A stretch of 64,000 nucleotides of DNA. Source: Phycomyces nitens (lineage: Eukaryota; Mucoromycota; Mucoromycetes; Mucorales; Phycomycetaceae). Location: NCBI GenBank assembly GCA_022702545.1, contig JAHRBC010000002.1, positions 3,038,001-3,102,000 of the forward strand. Reading direction: 5' to 3'. Positions 38,150 through 48,037 of the stretch are shown one piece after another. Within the stretch, counting starts at the first letter, position 1; each line of letters starts with the position of its first letter. Under the pieces are notes generated by a model. That model did not search any database. It was not told where the DNA came from and was given only the letters and a program-made list of their open reading frames with translations. A program made the position numbers and the translations under genes.

Positions 38150-38880
38150 TCAACAAAAGATAGAGAGTGTTGTATCTTTAGATATGCATTGAAGGACATA
38201 AATTACATTTATATCCTTGGGATTGATCGAGGCTATCCTTTGAGATATTAAGTTTACAGTAATAAAAAATAGGTTATATTTATTAAATTTTACGTGGATT
38301 TGTTTTTCCTTACGAGAACCCAACCAATAATCCATGTAAAGATAGTATTTTTGCAAACAACTACTGTCAACATCTACCAGATTTATTGCCAAGCATCTTT
38401 CAACTCGTTCAGATTGGCATGTTTGTGAGATCTCATACACAAAAGATTATCGAAAATACTCGAGATGCTTTCTATAATTCTCTAAAAAATTCTGTTTTGT
38501 GAGAGATGGTGTTGTATTCTTGATACAAGCTGCCAAAATTCTGGGAACCAGAAATATCTTCGTAGAATATAGTAATGCAAAACTTGTAAAATACCTTTTA
38601 GCATACATGCTAGCATCAAATAAAGCAAGTACTCCAACATTTCCTGACAATATATATTCCAAGACCATAATGGAACCTTTATTTCCTTAGACATTTGGAC
38701 CAAAAAGACCAGGCCAATACCTTTTATTAGGCTCATGCAACATATAGTCGCGGTCATTATTAAAAAGAGTAAATTTGGGTTCGTCACTCTAGATCAACTC
38801 TTTCTGTTGCTATTCCTATATATTTTTTACAGTTTTTTTTTAAATCATTGCGCTTGAGTGTGAGTTCCTTAGGAAGAAAA
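38150..38880 (-). pseudogene. Decayed Tc1/mariner-type transposase
   Basis: Read on the minus strand from about 38800, the frame gives SDEPKFTLFNNDRDYMLHEP, then KRYWPGLFGPN, a stop, GNKGSIMVLEY and GVLALFDASMYAKRY. This is the second catalytic-Asp region of Tc1-like DDE transposases (the WSDE-F and R-W...GGGS-MVWG block). The third catalytic region and HTH domains are not intact. Downstream frames to about 38150 (including SQRIASINPKDIN) probably continue the C-terminus, and 39044-39244 may hold N-terminal remains. There are multiple stops and shifts, so it is non-functional. Confidence 0.7.
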
Positions 38881-39388
38881 GGTTTTGTAAGAGCCACACA
38901 CAAATAATTGTTTATTCTATGCAAATTCTTATTAATACTCTTTGCATAAAAATGTTTCCCTGTTTGCCAAAGTTTGATACCAGTTTCTCTTAAAGTCTAA
39001 AATGACATGTCTATCTTCTCTAAGTATAGATAGTCTCGTATTACTAGATATCTCTCGTTAACGACAGACAAAATTTCCTTTTGTTTTTAAGGATAAAAGT
39101 GATTGGTGAAAGTGGTATGTTTCTGTGTTTGTCAGTGAATTTTCCAATACTCTTGACAACACTATTAGTGTAACTGACTATGTCTGGACACTTTTCTGAT
39201 TGAAAGACAGTAGGATTGTCTTGGAAATAGTCTATCAAAGCCAAAATACTCTATTGAATAGTGGTATTTTTTTTTAAAAAAAACTTACGGCATAGTGTTC
39301 ATAATTGGATATATTTCCAAGACAATTTTTGTAGAAGGATTAAGTGGTTTTGTAGAAATATAAAAAATAAATAAAAAAGAAACAAATT

Positions 39389-40030
39389 TATTTTTATTTG
39401 GTGCCAAAAAACCATTGACTCTTATATTAATAGAAGTGCTTTACTAACTACAGAATATTCTTGGCTCTGGTTTAATGATATCTTATAACAAATGAGATCT
39501 ACAACTCTAGACGATATCACCAAGAAATAATGAAGAAACTGTCGAATATCCTGAAACTGGAAATGTATTTTTAATTCCCGCTCAACTTATTATTGTACTT
39601 GTTTGTACAAAATCAATTATTCATGAACAGGTGCACGGTCCAGCTTAGATTACCCAAAAGACTAAAAAACCAATCGCCGTTTACAATTGTACACTGGCTT
39701 TAAAGTTAACAGTACGCAGATGAAGACCAACCTTTAACTTGATGTTTACCTCTTTACCTCTTTACTTGTTTTCTTTTAAAAGCCTTAATTTTTACAGTAA
39801 ACAACTTATTCCCACCATGTCAAAAATATTTTCGCCTTGGCTCATGTTATCAACAAAAAGCGTGATGACCTCGCACACGTGAAATATTTTTCAATAAAGA
39901 CAGGGGATTTCGGCGCGTTTTGTTGTTTGTTTCTTTAATTCTCTTCCTGTTACTATTTCCCTTTCTCAAAGACATGTCAATTTTTTTAAAATACTTCATC
40001 TACTATTAGTTTCACTATATATGGCTCCAT
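39389..40030 (+). repeat. Dispersed ~650-bp repeat, copy 2 (upstream of the MULE remnant)
   Basis: Same orientation and nearly full-length match to 18312-18960. The palindromic TTTGGCGCCAAA of copy 1 is altered here to TTTGGTGCCAAA. The next open sequence begins at an ATG at about 40123 and runs into a Mutator-like transposase, so the repeat is likely the element's 5' terminal or promoter region. Confidence 0.85.
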
Positions 40031-40120
40031 TTGTTAAAAATAGATTGGCAATCCCAAATATGAGCCACACTTTTTACGACACAAATATGATACTAATTCT
40101 TAAACACTTTTACCGATGGT

Positions 40121-41740
40121 ACGATGTCTAACATTACTGCCAATTATGATAACCGCATCATCGCAGAATACTTGGAGCTTATTGAGATGTTGGAGCTTTC
40201 AAAAGAAGCTGAATCTGTGAATTGGTTTAATGAAGTAGTTCAAAAGCATGCTAATTGAGTGCGTGAAAAATCTATGAGTACAAGGCAAATATTAGACTTG
40301 CTGGCCAAAATTTCCAAGAGCCTCTGAAGATTTTTACCATAGTATACTCGTGGAATCATGCTGAAAATCCTCCAAAAAAAAAGACATTATCTGAATTACC
40401 CTCAAAGTGGATAAGAACAAGTAAAACAATCAAGATTAGTTACCCAGCAAGTATTTACAAGCACACCTTTTCAAATGATACAATTCTTGTAAAATACAAG
40501 TGGCAATATCCGGAGCATATAATCCTTCCGGAATTGAAAAAATCAGTGCTTCAAGATTGCCTAATGAATCGAAAGCATGTGTCGAGAACCTTATCCAACA
40601 AAATATGGACTTGAAGTCTATAAAAAATATGCTTAGGATGAGTAAAGAAAAACTTTGTCAAGTAAATAAGTTTTTATCATATTATCAGTCTTTACTAATA
40701 TAAAAATAATTTAGCTTGAGAAAGCTAGTGATAAATCTACTTTCTTTCTGCTTCGTTCCTTATTGACTATCAATATGTAAGCTTTGCCTGGAGAAGACAA
40801 CAAAGATTGTTATCTTTTTAAAATCATTGCTCGAAGTCCAGTCAATAACAAAGGATTACCTGTCTGCTTTTTTTCATTACAGACAGTGAGATAATTCCTA
40901 CTCTTGTTCAGTGGTTACCTTGGATAAAAGAAGACTTTGATCTGAATGTCAAGAGGATCATTATTGGCTGTAGTCCCACTAAAATAGCAGCAATCAGCCA
41001 AGTTTTTGAGGACAAGGTTGATGTCATTTTGTGCTATTTGCATATTAAGCGTACATGGGAGCTCATCATTAAGAAGCACGCAAGTCTCTATTTTATTAAA
41101 TACGGACAATTATCTAAACATAATATATTATAGATCAAATCCCAAATCAACCAAAGACACAAATATGATGCATGCATATAGCTCCCACATCTTTGAGATG
41201 TATCACCAATTGTCTATTTTAGCAAGGTGTGGGTGCCCAATAAAGAGTTATGGTCCAAGGCATAAATGGTATTCATGATATACTTGGACAAGCTATTGTA
41301 TCATTTCTAATATATTTTATAAATAATAGACTACAATATTTCATTCAAACAATCTGATAGAGGCATACCACAATCAGTTAAAGACCTGTTATCTTGGGTG
41401 TGCTAGATCTCTTTGTGTTGACAGACGAATATATCTTTTGTCAAAGGTTTTGACACTTGACTATAGACAAGATAACATCAGAAATATCTATGGATTTCAG
41501 TCTACTTCAATAATATTCTTCTGACGGCAATGGTGGGCGTAGATGATATCCTTGAACAGGATTTTTGGACGGTGCAGCTTTAAAAGATGGATGGAGGTAT
41601 AGAAATTCATGATCTTCTTTATCGCCACAAGGAGGATTATTATTCATGCTTAGAACGTAGTTTAGGAATCCTTTTTCACTTTTTTCTTTGGGATCAGATG
41701 GCTTCTTACTTTTTTGTGGTTGATTCTGTTAATCAAAGCT
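40121..41740 (+). pseudogene. Decayed Mutator-like (MULE) transposase
   Basis: Fragments in successive frames reconstruct the order of a MULE/FAR1-type transposase. First comes a DNA-binding part (SISYPASIYKHTFSN-like, then EKISASRLPNESKACVENL and KSIKNMLRMSKEKL). Next is KDCYLFKIIARSPVNNKGLPVCFF from the transposase core. Then come VQWLPWIKEDFDLNV, RIIIGCSPTKIAAISQVFE and ILCYLHIKRTWELIIKKH, the D...C-x-H-x-x-x-W block typical of MULEs. Later pieces (SYHNQLKTCYLG-like, FVKGFDTLDYRQDNIRNIYGFQS-like) extend to about 41740. Many stops and frameshifts show it is dead. No zinc-knuckle or SWIM motif was recognised. Confidence 0.75.
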
Positions 41741-42064
41741 TTTAAGTTTTAAGAGCCAAGAAAAGTCTATTAGTTTACCTCTATTTTTTTTAAAAAAAAA
41801 ACCCCCCTGTAATCTGTCTTAACTCATTACTCCACTATTTTATAACATAGCTAACTATATATCTTTCTGATATTAGTAACCGTGACAACCTCTGCTAGAA
41901 AGTGAATTTCAAGGAAACGCAGATTGAATTTTTAGGAACTGGAAATGGTAATGTTGCTTTTTATCTCTCCCTCCTCTTTCAAGGCGATCATGGGATACTC
42001 GGAAACTATTTTTAGGAATCAAAAAAGAGACACATATAACATCTAAACGGAAGTTTGCTTTTAT

Positions 42065-43600
42065 TAAAAATGGTCATCCTTCTTGCGAGACTTGGGTCCA
42101 CCGACAGACTTAGACATACTGATTTTATCAACACTCAAGATAGTGATGGCAGTATCACCAGCTAATTTTAAGGTACATGCCTTTAGCAGCATAGGAATCA
42201 AAGATACCAGCATCAATAGCATTGCAAGTACTGTCAGCAGGGTTTTTGATATCTATACCAGAGTTATCTCTTCAATAATGCGCAGTATGTAACCGAGATA
42301 AAACAGCAGTAGATTTCATACCAGTATTTTCATAAATAGTACGTTGAACAATTTCTAATTCTTTTACAAATTTCTTGATGGCGTGCTGGTTTAATCCAGG
42401 GGTTTTGGCAGCAACTTCTTGAAGGCGCTTGTCTAATTCCATCTCCATGGCAACGGCACCAGGTAAAAGATGGTTATCACGTATAGTAACCTTAATAGCA
42501 ATAACAATATTATACATATATTTTTGAGTGACACCACTAATGACAATAGTGGTAGTACGAGTACTCATCTTCTTCTTGGCGGAATACGGTGACCATATCA
42601 AATTAACCCATCTCCTCAGCCATGGGTGTACCTAAACGCGCATGTGAGGTAGCGCCAATGACACAGCAAAGACGAAGAATATCCAACTTTGAAAGTACTT
42701 TGACGGTGATAATGTTGTATCTGTTCAAATAAGGCAAAGCCAACTAGCCAATACCATTACCGGTAACGACAGTGTCAAAAACATCAGCTAAATCTTGAAA
42801 GATATTTTCAACTTGCTTCCCTTGCTCCATACCAAAGTTAAACATCTTTTTAGCGTTGTGGATCAAGACTGTATCCTTGGTTTTAGTTTGAGTGATATCC
42901 AAAGGGCAAATAAAGACAGCGATCTTTGGCTTTTTTTTTTAACTTTACAAATCGTATCCTCCAGTTCACGACCAAAGACCATACCCTTTACCACTCATAG
43001 ATCCATGAATACTGGATCACATTAGCTTACAACACAAATCTTATCAACATTGAAATCCTTGGGGTTCTTGGGCATGATTTTTAAAGCAGCCTCAACAACA
43101 AATTTACTCAAAAGATCTTGGCATCCATATTGCTTTGAAGATATGGGTGCTTTAATGTTTTTTTAATCATTCTTGCCTGTCAATCATGGATTTAATTTGA
43201 TTAGTTTTGAGCTTTGTAAATCATGATTATTAGTATGATGAGACCATTAACAAATAAAATAAATCTTACCAGGCAAGATGTGCAAAAAGAGAACCGGCAA
43301 AGACACCAACAAGATTGGTGTTATCATCAATCTCACTCCCCCTTTTTTTTTCTATTGAGAGGCCATGATCAATGACTTTGTAAAAGGATAAACGGCCAAC
43401 TCGCGAATCAAAGAGCCTTTCAAGATGATTTGTTATCATTTCAAACGACCAAAAGCTTTTTCTATAGATATGGACAAGAGAACATTGCTGATGAACAAGG
43501 AAAATATAAATCCTTTCGACCTTGGTCATTTGGTGACTGCGTCCCGATACCGAGGTTATCAAGGCCACTTTCCTACTAAATCTACGTAAGATTTTGATAT
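42065..43600 (-). pseudogene. CCT8: CCT8 (TCP-1 theta chaperonin subunit) pseudogene
   Basis: On the minus strand, pieces of the theta subunit of the cytosolic CCT/TRiC chaperonin appear in native order. They are MITNHLERLF (43440 region), DDNTNLVGVFAGSLFAHL (43270-43330), SKQYGCQDLLSKFVVEAALK then IMPKNPKDFNVDKI (43050-43140), and IAVFICPLDITQTKTKDTVL (42850-42910). After these come YNIITVKVLSKLDILRLCCV (42680), ATSHARLGTPMAEEMG, VISGVTQ (42550), LLPGAVAMEMELDKRLQEVA then AKTPGLNQHAIKKF, ending GGPKSRKKDDHF (42070). Stops, frameshifts and internal deletions are numerous. About 1 kb reads through without introns, unusual in this genome, but a GTAAGA-type intron may survive near 43265. It may be a retrocopy or a degraded segmental copy. 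No intact CCT8 is in the window. Confidence 0.85.
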
Positions 43601-43679
43601 AACTATAAAAAGATATTTCCAAGGATATTAGCTGCAGAATCAGCAGCCAGTAGAAAGTACAGCTTCTATTCTGCTAAAT

Positions 43680-44350
43680 AAAAGACAGTCTTTTTTTTCT
43701 TTCAAGTATTTTAATAGAATCAAGTTGTGGAAAGCTGCTGCTTCTGGTCAAAAAGTTCGGGGTTAAAGTCCGTTTTATCCAAAAATGCCCAAAGTGTCTT
43801 GAAGAAGACCCCAGTTGAAATATTCACGAAAAAACAAACGAACGCGTCAAATAGAAAGACATCACAAGTCAAAGAGGAGCACAAGCAGTATTTAATTTGG
43901 CTATAGTTGAAACACCAACTACTCGTGCCATAACACACACTATATTGGGAGTTAAGCTCATGATGTTATTTCTATAGAAGTAAAAGACAAAAGACTGCCA
44001 TGTACTGTCACAGGACATTACATGAGATTCATTTCCAAGACATTCTTGAGATTGACAAATTTTCTGAAATGAAAAGTTTCTGTATTGTCATGGATAATCA
44101 ACCAATTCATACCTCAAAAAGTATTACAATCTTGGTCGAAATGAGAGGTTATATAGAGCTGCTTATATATTCATAATCTCCTGAGCTCAACCCGATTAAC
44201 TTGTGGTCAATTGTCAAGAATCAAAAGATTAAGAAAAGAAAAGAAAAACTGAATTAGCAAAGCCAGTAAAAGTGCTAATAAAACATCCCCCCCTCTATTT
44301 TATGACACTGCCCATCATTCTGTTGACAGTTTCCCAAAAATGGTTTAATA
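43680..44350 (+). pseudogene. Decayed Tc1/mariner-IS630-type DDE transposase
   Basis: The strongest piece is FCIVMDNQPIHTSKSITILV followed by EMRGYIELLIYS, a stop and SPELNPINLWSIVKNQKIKK. This is the third-domain signature of IS630/Tc1 DDE transposases (MDN-PIHT ... YSPELNPIE-WS-VK). Upstream, TVTGHYMRFISKTFLRLTNF fits the preceding segment, and scattered frames from 43680 may be the earlier catalytic part. Frameshifts and stops make it inactive. It is distinct in sequence from the Tc1 remnant at 38150-38880 and lies on the opposite strand. Confidence 0.75.
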
Positions 44351-44705
44351 AAGAACCACTTTAATGACGTTTGAGTAGGTCAAGCCTTTGAAATTATTAT
44401 TTTCCAAAAGCGAATATTGAGTGATGCAAAAAGCAAATTTGGGCTGTAGAAAAAACCAACTTTGGCCAATCAAAGAACGAACTATGGGCTGTAGAAAACC
44501 CGAATTTCAGTCGGAGATATAAATAAATTCACTTCATTGGAAAACGAACTTTGAGAGTGGAGCCACTGTACCCGAGTTGCTTCTAAAAAAAAGTAAGTTA
44601 GTGTGTAAGATGATTAGTGTTAAAAAGGCATCCTTGTTTCTCTATTTCTTCTTCTTCTTCTCCTTTCTATATCCCAACCTTTTTTTTTAAAGAACAAATA
44701 CAAAT

Positions 44706-45448
44706 ATGGTGAGTGCTACTATACCGGCTTTTTTTTTGTTTTTGTTTTTTGTTTTGGAATCGTATATAGTTTACGCGTAGTCATCATCATCAATCCTCAT
44801 CTCAACCTCATTAGTCTACCGGTGTTGCCGTCAGTGAAGAGTGCTTTGATTTGTACTCTGAGTTCAAGCTTCGCAAGAAGTACAAGTTCATCATCTTCAA
44901 GCTTGCTGGTAAGTTTCCTGGTCCCTATTGAAATACGAGCGCGACTGATGATTATGCCTTGTAGATGACAACAAGGAGATCATTGTTGACAAGAAGGCCG
45001 AGACCGGCACCTATGAAGAGTTCCTCGAGTGCCTTCCTGCTGCTGAGCCCCGTTATGCTGTCTATGACTTTGACTATGAGAAGCCTGGAGAGGGACAGAG
45101 AAGCAAGATTACCTTTTTCTCCTGGTAAATATAATATATATATATATATATAAAATAATCTGGTGATTATTAGCTGACAATAATAATAATAATAATAATC
45201 ATTATCACCATCATAGGATCCCTGATACGTCAAAGGTCCGTCAAAAGATGTTGTACGCTGCCTCCAAGGATGCTCTCCGCAAGAAGCTCGTTGGTCTTGC
45301 CATCGAAATCCAGGGCACTGACATCTCCGAGGTAATAAAGGGTGCCTTTTTCTTTTAAAAGAGTGTACATACTAACAATTGTATATAAAATGATAATATC
45401 TAGGTCGACTATGATGTTGTCCTCGAGAAGGCTGCTCGCTCAAGCTAA
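44706..45448 (+). CDS. COF1: Cofilin/ADF actin-depolymerising factor
   Basis: Exons: 44706-44708, 44815-44908, 44965-45124, 45217-45331 and 45404-45448, giving 138 residues, the usual size. The first coding exon is the ATG alone, followed directly by intron GTGAGT. The protein begins [20 protein letters not shown], with the N-terminal Ser that regulates actin binding in the family. It continues through [39 protein letters not shown] and the actin-binding long helix [21 protein letters not shown]. Cofilin severs and depolymerises actin filaments in the cytoplasm. The intron at 45125-45216 carries TA and TAA microsatellites. Codon use is strongly biased, as in highly expressed genes. Confidence 0.97.
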
Positions 45449-45997
45449 ACAAGAAAAAATAATAATCAAAAACAAAAAACAAAAACAACCTTGATCTCCA
45501 CCTTTGCCCAACCCCTTTAAAACAAGTGAATAACTTAATGTTTGCCCTTTTTAATAAAAACCATCAAATCCATACAATGTTTCAATATTGTGCTGTGCAA
45601 TGTAAGCTGGCTGACTGTTTTGTGTTTTTCTGTAATGTGAATTTATTTCATAAATAGAAATAGCCGCTCCAATGTGGTACATGGGACAATTATAAAGGCT
45701 GAGCAGTAGGAAGGGTGTCAGAGAGATAGCGATGATGATGAGGATGCATGTGGTGGTCCTGGCGGTCGACCAGCGACGCCAGTGTGTGAATGGGTGACGT
45801 GGCCCGCGTCGGGGAAGAACGACCAAGCGAAAACGGTAGGACGTGACTGGGCTCAGGGGACACAATATCCCCATGAGCCAGGGCAAGATCCTCATCTACA
45901 CAATCCGGAGACAGGCCCAGGGTAAACGAGCGTAATAACAAGCATGGTTAAGAATACATACAAACGTAAATGTAAAGAATTGGTAATAGAGAAATCG

Positions 45998-46868
45998 TTA
46001 AATGCAAAAAAGGATATTGATGACAGAAGGGCGCTCCGGAGGCACCCAGTCCAGCCAATCATTGGCATCGGGAGTTGCAAAATAGGGCCTGCCTTGGACA
46101 GTGCGCGAATGGTATTCTTGCTCTAGACTATTGATCTTTTGCTGCATTTGCTGGATCATTGTGCGTCGAAGGGCCAGCTTATCTAACTTGACAATCTGTC
46201 AACACCTGGCAGGCGTCCACAAGTACCTACGTGATATTGGTCGTAAGCAGACTTCTTCTGGGCCAGAATCATCTTCCGGATTCCCTTTTCGATCAATTCA
46301 TGGCGGGCCTCTGCTCGGTGTCTTTTTTCGTCTCGCTTGGCCTCAATGTCTTGTAGAAGCTGAAGATAGTCCGGATGAGACCCGTTCTTGACTGCCCTTT
46401 CAAGCTTCTCCAATTCCGACAATCTTGCCAATATATCTGTTTAGATGTCCACCCACACAATTATGGGTCTATTGTTTTTTACCTGCCCTTTACAATCACA
46501 TCTCTCTGTGCTTTTTTGGCTTCTTTGGCCTCTTTGGTCATTCGCTGGGCAGTGTGGCGCGTCTCTCGGTCAGTATCATCTCGAACTTGCTTGGCTGTCT
46601 GACGTTTTTTGGTCTGCGTCTTGCGTCTTCGTTTCCGGGTCTCTACAGTATCAGGGAGACTCGAATCAGTTGATCCTGAACGGGTCGCCACTCGTCCGGC
46701 TGCGGGTTCTGGTGATGAGGAGGGTGTCAGTCGGTCCATCTCCCGGTGTCCATCTTTGGTCTCTAGTACTGGAGAACGTGATTGCGCAGACCGACTCACT
46801 CGTCTGGTCATTATGCGGTGACTGCTTTCGTCTGTCTTTTCTTGGGATTCCATTAGTTTAAGCGACAT
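45998..46868 (-). CDS. Sds3/BRMS1-like subunit of a Rpd3-type histone deacetylase complex
   Basis: Exons on the minus strand: 46868-46483, 46423-46231 and 46195-45998, giving 258 residues in a consistent model. The N-terminus is Ser/Arg-rich and basic, with an RKRRRKTQTKKRQ patch. The diagnostic part is a long charged coiled coil: RLSELEKLERAVKNGSHPDYLQLLQDIEAKRDEKRHRAEARHELIEKG begins the Sds3-like domain (the NG-HP-YL core is highly conserved). A second helix, ALRRTMIQQMQQKINSLEQEY, follows. Sds3 scaffolds the Sin3/Rpd3 corepressor. The model ends LFCI-stop, which looks intronic; a coding-like frame at 45690-45941 (SPDCVDEDLALAHGDIVSPEP...) may be the true C-terminal exon, but no clean junction was found. 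Confidence 0.7.
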
Positions 46869-47116
46869 TGTTTTTTTTTTAAATAACAAAAAAGAAAGTA
46901 GAAAAGAAGAGTGAAAGAGAGGCGCAAGTAAGGGGAAGAAAGAAACAGACTCTGGGAGTGCGGTAATTGAAAGTCATTTTTTTAAAAAAAATTAAAAAAA
47001 AACACAAGATCAGAACAAGGTTTCTAAATATCATTTGCTCAAAGAAGTAGTTTAAACAAATAATAAACCCCCGTTTATATTCCAAAGCCACCATGTTTAA
47101 GCATTATACAGAGATT

Positions 47117-47946
47117 CTATCCGAAAAACTTGACTCCCATATACCCTTCAGTGCCCTCGAGCAATTGGCAGTCTCCTTTCTTGACAAGCACCTTGATGGC
47201 CATGATCAAGACCTGGTTGTCGATCCCATAAAACTCTACAAGGGTTTGAGTACAAGGTGCTCTTGATCGATTTGTTTTTTTTTGTTACCTTGGCCTTCAG
47301 AGAGGTCTCCTTCTGTAATCTCATACAATGTCACAACCGTATTGTTCAGTCCATTCGCATTCACCTAAAACCATCGTCAGAACCTTCCCCCCCCCCTCAA
47401 AAAAAAAAGACATATAATCTATAGCACACACACCCAATCCCACACCAAACCAGCCCATTCCTCTGGTCTACGCCAGAATATGTATGCCTGGTCCTTTGGT
47501 CCTTTGGGTCCCTGTTCCCATTCAGCCGTGCCTATCAACACTGTTTATCATTTCGCTCTCTCTCTCTCTCTCTAATAGCATACTTGCCTTGAACGGTCAT
47601 TGTCTGGATGATCTCTTGGAGTGTTTCAAACGAAAGGCGTCCTATATAGACGATAAATCAACCCAATCCTCCCAATGTATTTACCCACGCTTGATTTTTG
47701 TATTCTCAAACAAGTCTGAACTGCCGGGAGATGTAGCCTTTTGGAGATCAAGTTTAAAGATGCGATGATGGCGACAATAGTTTAGGATGACCTGAGACCA
47801 TTGTCCAACCTGACTCTCCCAAGTGGCCTCGGTGGGTTGCCGTCTTTAGGAGATTGAGTCTTGCGGTGGTAAAATGTAACAATGGCTTACGTATAGAATG
47901 GAGGGAACTCATGGATCGATGGAAATTCAAAAGAGGTATCTGGCAT
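47117..47946 (-). CDS. VPS25: ESCRT-II subunit Vps25
   Basis: Exons on the minus strand: 47946-47891, 47843-47689, 47641-47588, 47531-47434, 47364-47289 and 47235-47117, giving 185 residues (human 176, yeast 202). Vps25 is present in two copies in ESCRT-II and recruits Vps20/ESCRT-III on endosomes. The conserved PPFY-type N-terminus is EFPPFYTRQPTEATWESQV. It is followed by ILNYCRHHRIFKLDL, TKIKRRLSFETLQEI, the FWRRPEEWAGLVWDWV block, LNNTVVTLYEITEGD and GYMGVKFFG at the C-terminus. The intron at 47532-47587 keeps frame only as GC-AG (donor GCAAGT) and contains a CT repeat. The start lies just downstream of an AC-rich microsatellite. Confidence 0.93.
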
Positions 47947-47998
47947 TGGTAAATTGAAAGTAAAGTAAATTACGTCTCTGCATCGCACACTCCACACT

Positions 47999-48037
47999 CC
48001 ACACGCACACACACACGCACACACGCACACACACCCT
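47999..48037. repeat. AC/CACACGC microsatellite upstream of VPS25
   Basis: About 39 bases of CACACA with interspersed G, lying 50-90 bases upstream of the VPS25 start codon. It may be part of the promoter or 5' UTR. Confidence 0.8.

Noticed and set aside
47093..47267. Plus-strand frame starting MFKHYTEILSEKLDSHIP with a good ATG context
   Set aside because: The minus strand here gives the conserved C-terminus of Vps25 with correct splicing. The plus-strand reading is coincidental.
47532..47587. GT donor two bases downstream of the GC donor in VPS25 intron 3
   Set aside because: It puts a stop codon immediately after the junction. Only the GC donor restores the Vps25 sequence.
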